NCBI GenBank assembly: GCA_930989745.1 | Contig: CAKNMY010000020.1 | Coordinates: 1 to 32,777, forward strand | Source of the DNA: an uncultured Lachnospiraceae bacterium | Lineage (GTDB): Bacteria; Bacillota; Clostridia; Lachnospirales; Lachnospiraceae | DNA: 32,777 nt | Reading direction: 5' to 3' | Shown here: positions 1 through 7,556 of the stretch, piece by piece | Layout of the letters: each line of letters opens with the position of its first letter | Position numbering within the stretch: the first letter of the stretch is position 1 | The notes under the pieces: generated by a model | Told to the model about the DNA's origin: nothing | The model's database searches: none | Seen by the model: the letters and a program-made list of their open reading frames with translations, nothing else | Program-made: the position numbers and the translations under genes

Positions 1-8
1 TGAAAAGA

Positions 9-650
9 ATGCCGGAAGAGAACTGGGAAGAGATGGTGCAGGTTGAGAATTATCAGCTGAAAGTGAAGCTTTTGCTTGACGGTCACGATATCTGGCGCCG
101 TATCCTGATTCCATCCCGATGTACATTCAGACAACTGCATCGTGTTATACAGGAAACTTTCGGCTGGTTTGACTATCATCTTCATGAGTTTGCCGTGCCG
201 GATGAGACATATGAACCGGAAAAATACATTCCGCTGTATGCATGGCCAATACTAATACGAATCATCAACAGTGACGATCCGGAGGCTGAGGCCTATCTGG
301 AGCCGGATAAGTATGAAGTGAGGTACGAGAAGATCACAGGCTTGAGAGAAATTTTCATGGATACCAAAAGATGTATATACATATATGATTTCGGAGACAA
401 CTGGGAGCATGAGATCCTGTTGGAAAAAGTAGTTAAGGACAGTCATAACCGATTTCCGATTCTGCTGGAAAGCAATGGGGAACGGCCGCCGGAAGATGTA
501 GGAGGGGCGGGAGGATTTGAAGAGTACCTGCGCATTACTTCTGATCCTGAATCTCCGGAATACGAGTCCATGGTCGAATGGTCAGAAATGACAAGAGCAA
601 AAAAAAGAACGATTGAGGAGATCAACCGCAGCCTGCGGTATTATTACTGA
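9..650 (+). CDS. Plasmid pRiA4b ORF-3 family protein
   Basis: The protein of up to 213 residues matches the pRiA4b ORF-3 family (PF07929). It opens with a conserved beta-strand segment (YQLKVKLL), then IWRRI, an FRQLHRVIQ stretch and a WFDYHLHEF motif. The central YIYDFGDNWEHEI block and the C-terminal CPPEDVGG-like signature (here RPPEDVGGAGGFEEYL) are also typical of the family. The molecular function of this family is unknown; it is often found near mobile or defence genes but also stands alone. The start is uncertain because the window begins 8 bases upstream. An internal ATG at 33 (MVQVENYQ) has purine-rich sequence before it and would begin right at the conserved domain. The next gene begins 32 bases downstream, so co-transcription is possible. 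Confidence 0.85.
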   Translation: MPEENWEEMVQVENYQLKVKLLLDGHDIWRRILIPSRCTFRQLHRVIQETFGWFDYHLHEFAVPDETYEPEKYIPLYAWPILIRIINSDDPEAEAYLEPDKYEVRYEKITGLREIFMDTKRCIYIYDFGDNWEHEILLEKVVKDSHNRFPILLESNGERPPEDVGGAGGFEEYLRITSDPESPEYESMVEWSEMTRAKKRTIEEINRSLRYYY

Positions 651-682
651 TCCGTTGCCGGACGGAAAGGAGATGTAACGGT

Positions 683-1861
683 ATGAAGAAAAGGACATTT
701 TTATTATATCTGGCGGTGTCAGTATTCGCGGTGTCAGGTCTTGCGGGATGCGCGGGAAAACAGGAGAGCGCACAGAAGGAGCAGCAGGGATCGGATAACG
801 GCGAAGACGCGCCTGAGACGGATGCGGGCGGAGAGGAAGCCTCTCAGAATGCGAATACCGCGTCTGCGGATATCACGCCCGAGCCGCAGGAGATCCCGGA
901 TGTGACGCCGGGACCTGTCGAGAGCGACGGGAATGTGGTCGGGCTGTCTCTGCCCGAGGAGAATGAACAGTGGACGATGACGGCGCAGATCATCCAGGAA
1001 AAGCTGGAGAGCCAGGGCTACCGCGTGGAAGTCAATTACGCGGGAGGGGAGATCCAGAGGCAGCAGATGCAGACGGAGGCGATGGCGCTCAATAAATATA
1101 AGGCGATTCTGGTGGCGCCCGTGAATGTGCAGGCGCTGGGAAGTGCTCTGGCGCAGGCGGAGGAAGCCGGGATCCCGGTGGTCTCCTGCGAGGGCCTTGT
1201 GATGTTTTCCGACGCGGTGGATTACTATGTGGGATTTGACAATGTAAAGGCCGGAACGCTTCAGGGAGAGTATATCCGCGACGCCCTGAATCTCGAAGAA
1301 GCGGGCAATACCAAATATATAGAATTCTTTGCGGGCGATCCCGACGATTCGGTGGCGCAGCTTACGTACGAGGCAATGATGAAGGTGCTGCAGCCGTATC
1401 TGGGAGCGGGAACGCTTGCCTATCGGGACGATCTGCGCCAGAGCTATATGGAGCGGGGCACGATGAACGCGGACGGCGCCTCAGCGGTGACGCGGATTGA
1501 GGAAGTGTATGCGCTGTATGAGGAGGCCGGAAGCCTTCCGGACGCGGTCTGGTGTTATAACGACAGCATCGCGGCTTCTGTAATTCAGGTCTTTGAAGAA
1601 AAAGGAGCCTCGGCGCTTCCTGTGCTTACCGGTTTTGGAACGGAGGAGAGCGCGGCGGACAATATCCGCGGCGGCAAGCAGTCCATGACGGTGAAGAAAG
1701 ATTACCAGGCTCTGGCTGAGAAAGCGGCGGATGTACTGCTTGCCGCAGCCGGCCAGACGGAGATCACGGCGGACGATACGGAGACTTATAACAATGGTTC
1801 CAGGGTGGTTCCGGCGTATATTATCGATGTGCAGAGCGTGACAAAGGAAAATCTGGGATAA
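683..1861 (+). CDS. Sugar-binding lipoprotein (periplasmic binding protein type 1)
   Basis: This is a 392-residue extracytoplasmic lipoprotein. Residues 1-23 form a lipoprotein signal ending in L20-A-G-C23. An acidic, low-complexity linker follows to about residue 80, and then a ribose/galactose-type binding fold (Peripla_BP_4) starts with VVGLSLPEENEQW and continues through ILVAPVN, GIPVVSCEG and a C-terminal GFGTEESAADNIRGG segment. Proteins of this family bind monosaccharides for CUT2 ABC importers or act as sensors. No permease, ATPase or kinase gene lies next to it, so here it is an orphan: either the importer is elsewhere or it only senses. The start is set by AAGGAGATG about ten bases upstream. 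A terminator follows the stop. Confidence 0.85.
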   Translation: MKKRTFLLYLAVSVFAVSGLAGCAGKQESAQKEQQGSDNGEDAPETDAGGEEASQNANTASADITPEPQEIPDVTPGPVESDGNVVGLSLPEENEQWTMTAQIIQEKLESQGYRVEVNYAGGEIQRQQMQTEAMALNKYKAILVAPVNVQALGSALAQAEEAGIPVVSCEGLVMFSDAVDYYVGFDNVKAGTLQGEYIRDALNLEEAGNTKYIEFFAGDPDDSVAQLTYEAMMKVLQPYLGAGTLAYRDDLRQSYMERGTMNADGASAVTRIEEVYALYEEAGSLPDAVWCYNDSIAASVIQVFEEKGASALPVLTGFGTEESAADNIRGGKQSMTVKKDYQALAEKAADVLLAAAGQTEITADDTETYNNGSRVVPAYIIDVQSVTKENLG

Positions 1862-1875
1862 ATGTAACGCGGCAG

Positions 1876-1907
1876 AGGGAGAATCCATGGAGCGGATTCT
1901 CCCTTTT
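1876..1907 (+). terminator. Rho-independent terminator after the sugar-binding lipoprotein
   Basis: A perfect 11-bp stem pairs AGGGAGAATCC (1876-1886) with GGATTCTCCCT (1894-1904) around a 7-base loop and runs into TTTT. It begins 14 bases after the stop codon and separates the lipoprotein gene from the dgt block. Confidence 0.85.
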
Positions 1908-1929
1908 GCGGTTCTGTAAGAGAGAAGCG

Positions 1930-1991
1930 TTCTGTGCAATACAGGGAAAATAGTGGTGAAATAAAAAAGGAAATAGAAGTTTTGCACAGAA
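1930..1991. repeat. 10-bp perfect inverted repeat upstream of dgt
   Basis: TTCTGTGCAA at 1930-1939 is the exact reverse complement of TTGCACAGAA at 1982-1991, with 42 AT-rich bases between. The right arm includes a possible -35 element (TTGCAC, 1982-1987). The pair could be two operator half-sites or the arms of a long leader hairpin. No convincing -10 at standard spacing was found for dgt, the best being GATTAT at a 19-base spacing. Confidence 0.5.
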
Positions 1992-2046
1992 TATCTTAAT
2001 TAAGAGGATTATCGATTTATTGCCGACAGGAAAGGAAGGTGGCAGG

Positions 2047-3054
2047 ATGAGTATTCGCGAACGGACAGAACAGAGAGAAGAAGAGATTCTCAGTCCATTT
2101 GCCGCAAAGAGCAGATGTACCAGAGGGCGCGACCGCCGGGAGGACGAGTGCGACATCCGGACTGCCTATCAGAGAGATCGGGACAGGATCCTTCATTCGA
2201 AGGCTTTTCGCCGGCTGAAGGACAAGACTCAGGTGTTTCTGGCTCCCCAGGGTGATCATTACAGGACGCGGCTTACACACACGCTGGAGGTCTCGCAGAT
2301 TGCAAGGACTGTGGCGCGTGCGCTGGCGCTGAATGAGGATCTGGTGGAGGCGATCGCCCTGGGGCACGATCTTGGCCATCCGCCGTTCGGACATGCGGGG
2401 GAATCGGCGCTCAACAGCGTCTGCCCTGGAGGCTTTGTTCACTGTGAGCAGAGTGTGCGCACGGTGGAGCGGCTGGAAAAGAGCGGCAGAGGACTGAACC
2501 TGACCTGGGAAGTACGGGACGGTATCCTCAATCACCGCACTGCGGGACATCCTTCCACGCTGGAGGGACAGGTGGTGCGGATCTGTGACAAAATCGCCTA
2601 CGTGCATCACGATATGGACGATGCGCAGCGGGCGGGCATAATCAGTGAAGACGACATTCCCATCACCCTGCGCGTGCTGCTGGGCGGCTCCACCAGAGAG
2701 CGGCTGAATACGCTGATCCACGATCTGGTGGAGAACAGTATCGGACAGCCGGTCATACGCATGTCTCCGGAGCGGGAGGAAGGGCTTATGACCCTGCGCA
2801 GGCTGATGTTTGCCAATGTCTATACAAGCAGGCAGGCGAAGAAGGAAGAAGATAAGGCGAAGTATATGCTGATCCAGCTCTATGAATACTATTCACGCCA
2901 TCAGGAGAAGATGTCAGAGGAATATCAGAAGCTGATCCGGGAGGGAGAGGATGTCTCCCGGACGGTGTGTGATTATATTTCAGGAATGACAGACCAGTAT
3001 TCGATAGAGATGTTTCGGAGACTGTATATACCGAAATCATGGGAAGTTTATTGA
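2047..3054 (+). CDS. dgt: Deoxyguanosinetriphosphate triphosphohydrolase-like protein
   Basis: This 335-residue HD-domain dNTP triphosphohydrolase would hydrolyse dNTPs to deoxynucleoside and triphosphate in the cytosol, affecting nucleotide pools. Metal-site residues are visible: H78 in RLTHTLEV, H107-D108 in GHDLGHPPFGH, and D181 in RICDKIAY. The N-terminal AYQRDRDRILHSKAFRRLKDKTQVF-type segment is the usual family signature. The ATG at 2047 is preceded by AAGGAAGG; an in-frame TTG at 2020 precedes this ribosome site and is not preferred. The length matches the short Firmicutes dgt class. It overlaps the upstream part of the dnaG ribosome site, a common arrangement in Clostridia where dgt-dnaG-rpoD form one operon. 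Confidence 0.93.
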   Translation: MSIRERTEQREEEILSPFAAKSRCTRGRDRREDECDIRTAYQRDRDRILHSKAFRRLKDKTQVFLAPQGDHYRTRLTHTLEVSQIARTVARALALNEDLVEAIALGHDLGHPPFGHAGESALNSVCPGGFVHCEQSVRTVERLEKSGRGLNLTWEVRDGILNHRTAGHPSTLEGQVVRICDKIAYVHHDMDDAQRAGIISEDDIPITLRVLLGGSTRERLNTLIHDLVENSIGQPVIRMSPEREEGLMTLRRLMFANVYTSRQAKKEEDKAKYMLIQLYEYYSRHQEKMSEEYQKLIREGEDVSRTVCDYISGMTDQYSIEMFRRLYIPKSWEVY

Positions 3055-3068
3055 TGGGAGGAAAAGGC

Positions 3069-4835
3069 ATGCGGTATTCAGACGACATAATCGAGGAAGT
3101 GCGCACCAGCAATGATATCGTAGATGTGATTTCCGGATATGTGAAGCTGCAGAGAAAGGGAAGTTCCTATTTCGGCCTCTGCCCGTTTCACAACGAAAAA
3201 TCCCCGTCTTTTTCTGTCAGTCCCGGCAAGCAGATGTATTACTGCTTTGGCTGCGGAGCGGGAGGCAATGTATTTACCTTCCTGATGGAATATGAGAATT
3301 TTACATTCCCGGAGGCAGTAAAGGCGCTGGCGGACCGGGCGGGAATCAGGCTGCCGGAGCAGGACTATTCCCGGGAGGCGAAGGAGGCAGCGGACCGGAA
3401 GGCGCTCCTTCTGCAGATACAAAAGGAGGCAGCGAAGTATTTTTACTACCAGCTGCGCACGGCAAAAGGAGAGCGGGCGCTTTCCTATCTGAAGGGAAGG
3501 GGGCTCTCCGATGAGACGATCCGCCATTTCGGCCTCGGCTATTCGGACAAGTTCAGCGACGATCTCTATCGGTATCTGAAGCAGAAGGGCTATTCGGATG
3601 AGCTGCTGCGGGAATCCGGGCTTTTTAATGCGGATGAGAAGCACGGGATGTACGATAAATTCTGGAATCGGGTTATCTTTCCGATCATGGATGTCAACAA
3701 CAGGGTGATCGGTTTCGGGGGACGCGTGATGGGCGACGCGAAGCCGAAGTATCTGAATTCCCCTGAGACAAAGATATTTGACAAGAGCCGGAATTTGTAC
3801 GGGCTGAACATTGCCCGCACATCCCGGAAGAAGAACCTGATCATCTGCGAGGGATATATGGATGTGATCTCCATGCACCAGGCGGGATTCAACAATGCTG
3901 TGGCGTCTCTGGGAACAGCGCTCACCAGTCAGCAGGCGGCGCTGATGAAGCGCTACACCGAAGAGGTGCTCGTGATTTATGACAGTGACGAAGCCGGTAC
4001 GAAGGCGGCGCTGAGAGCGATTCCGATTCTGAACGCGGCGGGGCTGACCGCGCGCGTGGTTGATCTGAAGCCGCACAAGGATCCGGATGAGTTTATTCAG
4101 GCAGAGGGCACAGAGGCTTTTCAGGAGCGGCTCGATCATGCGGAGAACAGCTTTCTGTTCGAGCTGCGCTCCATGGAGAGGCAGTACGATATGCAGGATC
4201 CGGACGGCAGGACGAAGTTCCTGCACGCGGCTGCGGCAAAGCTGCTGGAATTGGAGGACGAGGTGGCGCGCGGCAATTATCTGACGGCTGTGGCGTCCAG
4301 GTATGGAGTCGAATCTCAGGTGCTCAGAAAGCTGGTGGCGAATCTGGCGCTGAAAGGCGCGGGCGTCCGGGAGGCGCCGAAGCCGAAATCGGGCGTAAAC
4401 CGGCCGAAAGAACGCCAGTCCGGCGTGGAGAAGGCGCAGCAGCTGATGCTCACCTGGGTTACCTCTTATCCGGAGCTTCTGCCCCAGGTGTCCGAGTACA
4501 TTTCACCGGAGGACTTCACCACGCCCCTGTACCGGCAGGTGGCGGATATGATCTTTGAGCAGTATGCCGAGGGCCAGGTTAATCCGGCAAGGCTTCTGAA
4601 TCACTTTACAGACAGCGAAGAACAGCGGACCGTGGCATCGCTGCTTCATACCAGGATTCCTCTTGAGACAGAGGAGGAGAAGCACGCGGCGCTCTGGGAT
4701 GTGATCTGCAATATGAAGGAGAGCAGCATTGCCGCGCGCACCGCGGCACTCTCGCCGACAGATATGCAGGGGCTGATGGAGCTGATGCAGGAGAAGCGGA
4801 AGCTTGAAGACATGAAGAGAAGACGCGTACTGTGA
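3069..4835 (+). CDS. dnaG: DNA primase DnaG
   Basis: The 588-residue primase makes RNA primers for replication forks and works with the replicative helicase. The N-terminal CHC2 zinc finger is complete (C38-P-F-H41, C59-F-G-C62). The Toprim catalytic core shows E261 in CEGYMDV and D305-S-D307 in the DSDEAGTKAAL motif, both needed for metal binding. A C-terminal helicase-interaction region follows after an AKPK-type linker near residue 435. The start at 3069 is chosen because GGGAGG lies seven bases before it; an ATG at 3054 and one at 3039 sit before or within that ribosome site. Its start lies 14 bases after the dgt stop and rpoD follows, as in the classical macromolecular-synthesis operon. 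Confidence 0.97.
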   Translation: MRYSDDIIEEVRTSNDIVDVISGYVKLQRKGSSYFGLCPFHNEKSPSFSVSPGKQMYYCFGCGAGGNVFTFLMEYENFTFPEAVKALADRAGIRLPEQDYSREAKEAADRKALLLQIQKEAAKYFYYQLRTAKGERALSYLKGRGLSDETIRHFGLGYSDKFSDDLYRYLKQKGYSDELLRESGLFNADEKHGMYDKFWNRVIFPIMDVNNRVIGFGGRVMGDAKPKYLNSPETKIFDKSRNLYGLNIARTSRKKNLIICEGYMDVISMHQAGFNNAVASLGTALTSQQAALMKRYTEEVLVIYDSDEAGTKAALRAIPILNAAGLTARVVDLKPHKDPDEFIQAEGTEAFQERLDHAENSFLFELRSMERQYDMQDPDGRTKFLHAAAAKLLELEDEVARGNYLTAVASRYGVESQVLRKLVANLALKGAGVREAPKPKSGVNRPKERQSGVEKAQQLMLTWVTSYPELLPQVSEYISPEDFTTPLYRQVADMIFEQYAEGQVNPARLLNHFTDSEEQRTVASLLHTRIPLETEEEKHAALWDVICNMKESSIAARTAALSPTDMQGLMELMQEKRKLEDMKRRRVL

Positions 4836-4850
4836 ACAGAATTCACAGTA
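4828..4850. promoter_or_regulatory. 9-bp dyad between dnaG and rpoD
   Basis: TACTGTGAA (4828-4836) pairs perfectly with TTCACAGTA (4842-4850) around a 5-base loop, overlapping the dnaG stop codon. It covers the -35 and most of the spacer of a candidate promoter for rpoD (TGAACA at 4833-4838, 17 bases, TATACA at 4856-4861). It could be an operator or a small hairpin affecting dnaG/rpoD message processing. There is no T-run, so it is not a typical terminator. Confidence 0.5.
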
Positions 4851-4861
4851 TATTCTATACA
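4833..4861 (+). promoter_or_regulatory. Possible internal promoter for rpoD
   Basis: TGAACA and TATACA are separated by exactly 17 bases, each matching four of six consensus positions. The predicted start near 4868 would leave a 37-base leader before the rpoD ATG. This is a weak match and is inference only. Confidence 0.35.
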
Positions 4862-4904
4862 ATTAGGGATAAACTATAAGCAAGATATGGAAGGATGGAA
4901 AAAC

Positions 4905-6041
4905 ATGGGAAACACAACAGGAATGGATATGGCGAAATTCAGTGAGAAGCTGAGCGAGCTTGTGGAAATGGGAAAGAAGAAGAAGAATGTTCTGGAGTAT
5001 CAGGAAATCAATGATTTCTTCCAGGACATGCCTCTGAACCCTGACCAGATGGAGAAGGTGTTCGACTATCTGGAGGCGAGCGGAATCGATGTGCTGCGGA
5101 TCTCTGATTCGGATCTGGATGCGCTGATGCTCACCGATGATGATGATCTGGGACTGGAAGATGAGGACGATATGAATATGGAAAATATCGACCTCTCTGT
5201 TCCGGAGGGCATCAGCATCGAGGATCCGGTCCGCATGTATTTAAAGGAGATCGGAAAGGTGCCGCTGCTGAGCGCGGAGGAGGAGATCGAGCTGGCGCAG
5301 CGCATGGAAGAGGGGGACGAGTACGCGAAGAAGCGTCTCGCGGAGGCCAACCTGCGTCTGGTAGTCAGCATCGCGAAGCGATATGTGGGACGCGGAATGC
5401 TGTTTCTGGATCTGATCCAGGAGGGAAATCTCGGACTGATTAAGGCGGTTGAGAAGTTCGACTACCGCAAGGGATATAAGTTCAGCACATATGCGACCTG
5501 GTGGATCCGCCAGGCGATCACCAGGGCGATCGCGGATCAGGCGAGAACCATCCGTATCCCGGTTCATATGGTGGAGACCATTAATAAGCTGATCCGTGTA
5601 TCCAGACAGCTTCTGCAGGAGCTCGGAAGAGAGCCGTCTCCGGAGGAGATCGCTGAGGAGATGAATATGCCTGTGGACCGTGTCAGAGAGATTCTGAAGA
5701 TTTCTCAGGAGCCTGTGTCTCTGGAGACGCCGATCGGCGAGGAGGAGGACAGCCATCTGGGAGACTTCATTCAGGACGACAATGTTCCGGTGCCTGCTGA
5801 TGCGGCTGCGTTTACTCTGCTGAAGGAGCAGCTTGTGGAGGTTTTAAGCACCCTGACAGACAGGGAGCAGAAGGTGCTGCGCCTGCGCTTCGGACTCGAC
5901 GACGGACGCGCGAGAACGCTGGAAGAAGTCGGCAAAGAGTTTAACGTGACCAGAGAACGTATCCGCCAGATTGAGGCAAAAGCTCTGCGCAAGCTGCGTC
6001 ATCCGAGCAGAAGCCGCAAGCTGAAGGATTATCTGGACTGA
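4905..6041 (+). CDS. rpoD: RNA polymerase primary sigma factor (sigma 70/SigA)
   Basis: This 378-residue housekeeping sigma factor directs RNA polymerase to -10/-35 promoters. Region 1.1 is short and followed by an acidic stretch (residues 78-98, rich in D and E). Region 1.2 begins at [11 protein letters not shown] (about 107), and regions 2.1-2.4 contain the [14 protein letters not shown] signature near residues 192-206. Region 3 follows, and region 4.2 ends with the [16 protein letters not shown] helix-turn-helix. The start at 4905 has AAGGATGG six bases upstream; an ATG at 4887 overlaps this site and is less likely. It lies 69 bases after dnaG and 12 bases before trmK. The promoters seen in this window (for example for rnpB and amylosucrase) fit its expected specificity. 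Confidence 0.97.
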   Translation: MGNTTGMDMAKFSEKLSELVEMGKKKKNVLEYQEINDFFQDMPLNPDQMEKVFDYLEASGIDVLRISDSDLDALMLTDDDDLGLEDEDDMNMENIDLSVPEGISIEDPVRMYLKEIGKVPLLSAEEEIELAQRMEEGDEYAKKRLAEANLRLVVSIAKRYVGRGMLFLDLIQEGNLGLIKAVEKFDYRKGYKFSTYATWWIRQAITRAIADQARTIRIPVHMVETINKLIRVSRQLLQELGREPSPEEIAEEMNMPVDRVREILKISQEPVSLETPIGEEEDSHLGDFIQDDNVPVPADAAAFTLLKEQLVEVLSTLTDREQKVLRLRFGLDDGRARTLEEVGKEFNVTRERIRQIEAKALRKLRHPSRSRKLKDYLD

Positions 6042-6053
6042 TCGGAGAAGGTC

Positions 6054-6749
6054 ATGCAGTTATCGAAAAGGCTGTCGGCAGTAGCAGGATTCGTAACGCC
6101 GGGCAACCGGCTGGCGGATGTGGGGACGGATCACGGCTATGTGCCGATCTATCTGGTGGAGACGAAGAAAATCCCGAGCGCGATAGCCATGGATATCAAT
6201 GAAGGACCGCTTCTGCGGGCACAGCAGCATATCCGTGACGCAGGTCTTGGGGAATACATACAGACACGGCGCTCCGACGGAGCGGACGCGCTGCGGCCGG
6301 GGGAGGCGGATACGCTGATTCTGGCGGGAATGGGAGGTCCGCTGATGGAGCGGATTCTGACACAGGGACGCCTGGTACTCGAGGACTGCCGGGAGTTTAT
6401 TCTGCAGCCCCAGTCGGAGATCCGCGAATTCAGAAAGTATCTTCAGATGAATGGCTTTCGGATTGAGCAGGAAGACATGGTGCAGGAGGATGGAAAGTTT
6501 TATCCGATACTGCGGGCCGTACACGGCAGGATGGACTGGGAACGGGAGATCGACTTCCGTTTCGGGAAGCTGCTGCTTGAGCAGCGCCATCCGGTGCTCA
6601 GAGAATTTCTGGAACGGGAGCAGAGGGTGAATCTGGAGATCCGGGAGCGCCTTGCGGAAAGCGAGAGCGGGGCGGGCAGGAGCCGCCTGGCGCAGATGGA
6701 GGAGGAGCGGCTGGAGATAGAGGCCGCGTTGACATACTATGAAGTGTAA
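6054..6749 (+). CDS. trmK: tRNA (adenine(22)-N(1))-methyltransferase TrmK
   Basis: This 231-residue protein is a class I SAM-dependent methyltransferase of the TrmK/YqfN family, which methylates N1 of A22 in some bacterial tRNAs. The family start is clear (LSKRLSAVAGFV), followed by the SAM-binding LADVGTDHGYVPIYL segment at residues 20-34. An AMDINEGPLLRAQ motif and ILAGMGGPLM near residues 84-93 complete the Rossmann fold. The C terminus (from about residue 175) is a charged helical, coiled-coil-like region typical of the family. It starts 12 bases after rpoD and its end overlaps the next gene by 11 bases, so the two are translationally coupled; the trmK-nif3 pair after rpoD is the usual Firmicutes order. 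Confidence 0.93.
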   Translation: MQLSKRLSAVAGFVTPGNRLADVGTDHGYVPIYLVETKKIPSAIAMDINEGPLLRAQQHIRDAGLGEYIQTRRSDGADALRPGEADTLILAGMGGPLMERILTQGRLVLEDCREFILQPQSEIREFRKYLQMNGFRIEQEDMVQEDGKFYPILRAVHGRMDWEREIDFRFGKLLLEQRHPVLREFLEREQRVNLEIRERLAESESGAGRSRLAQMEEERLEIEAALTYYEV

Positions 6750-7524
6750 AGAGATTATTGAGGTTTTGGAACAGCATTACCCGAAGAGCGCAGCACTCTC
6801 CTGGGATAATGTGGGACTGCTGGTGGGCAGTGACCAAAAAGAGGTGCAAAAGATTTTTGTGGCCCTGGATGTGACGGATGAGACGCTCGAGGAGGCGGTC
6901 CGCGCAGGGGCGGATCTGATGATCACACACCATCCGATGCTGTTTTCCCCTGTAAAGAGGATTACGGCGGAGGACTTTATCGGAAGGAGAATCATTCGGC
7001 TGATTCAGGAGGATATCGCGTATTATGCCATGCACACCAATTTTGATGTGAAGGGCATGGCGGATATCAATGCCGAAGCACTGAAGCTTCAGGAGTGCAC
7101 GGTGCTCGAGGAGACGGGAACGGACAGTGAAGGCAATCCCGAGGGTATTGGAAGAGCGGGGGTTCTCGGACGCGCCATGGAGCTGGAGGAATTTGCGTCC
7201 TATGTGAAGGAGTGCCTGAATCTTCCGGGCGTTCTGGTGTACGGGGAGACCAGGGAGAAGATTTCCCGCGCCGCGGTTTCCGGCGGTTCGGGAAAGAGCA
7301 TGATTCCGGCAGCGCTGGCAAAGGGCGTCCAGGTGCTGGTGACGGGGGATATCGATTATCACACCGGAATCGACGCCGCGGCGCAGGGACTGTGCATCGT
7401 GGATGCGGGACATTACGGCACGGAGTCCATGTTTATCGGTCACATGAAAGAGCGGCTTGCGGAGCTGTTTCCCACTCTGGAAGTGGAGACGGCGCGCATC
7501 CGGCAGCCGTTTGTTATATATTAG
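6739..7524 (+). CDS. Nif3-like dinuclear metal-centre protein
   Basis: The protein has 261 residues and belongs to the Nif3/YqfO (DUF34, 'GTP cyclohydrolase 1 type 2 homolog') family, whose physiological role is unsettled. The predicted dimetal ligands are present: H64-H65 in ITHHPMLFSP, D103 in MHTNFD, and H225 with E229 in DAGHYGTES. The N-terminal SWDNVGLLVG motif is also conserved. It is the short form without the inserted PII-like domain present in some relatives. The ATG lies inside the end of trmK in another frame (11-base overlap), indicating translational coupling. Confidence 0.92.
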   Translation: MKCKEIIEVLEQHYPKSAALSWDNVGLLVGSDQKEVQKIFVALDVTDETLEEAVRAGADLMITHHPMLFSPVKRITAEDFIGRRIIRLIQEDIAYYAMHTNFDVKGMADINAEALKLQECTVLEETGTDSEGNPEGIGRAGVLGRAMELEEFASYVKECLNLPGVLVYGETREKISRAAVSGGSGKSMIPAALAKGVQVLVTGDIDYHTGIDAAAQGLCIVDAGHYGTESMFIGHMKERLAELFPTLEVETARIRQPFVIY

Positions 7525-7556
7525 GAAAGGCAGTGTGAGAAGGAGGAGCAGAAATT

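Noticed and set aside
3078-4226. 382-codon open frame on the - strand
   Set aside because: It is a shadow of dnaG with no recognisable domain.
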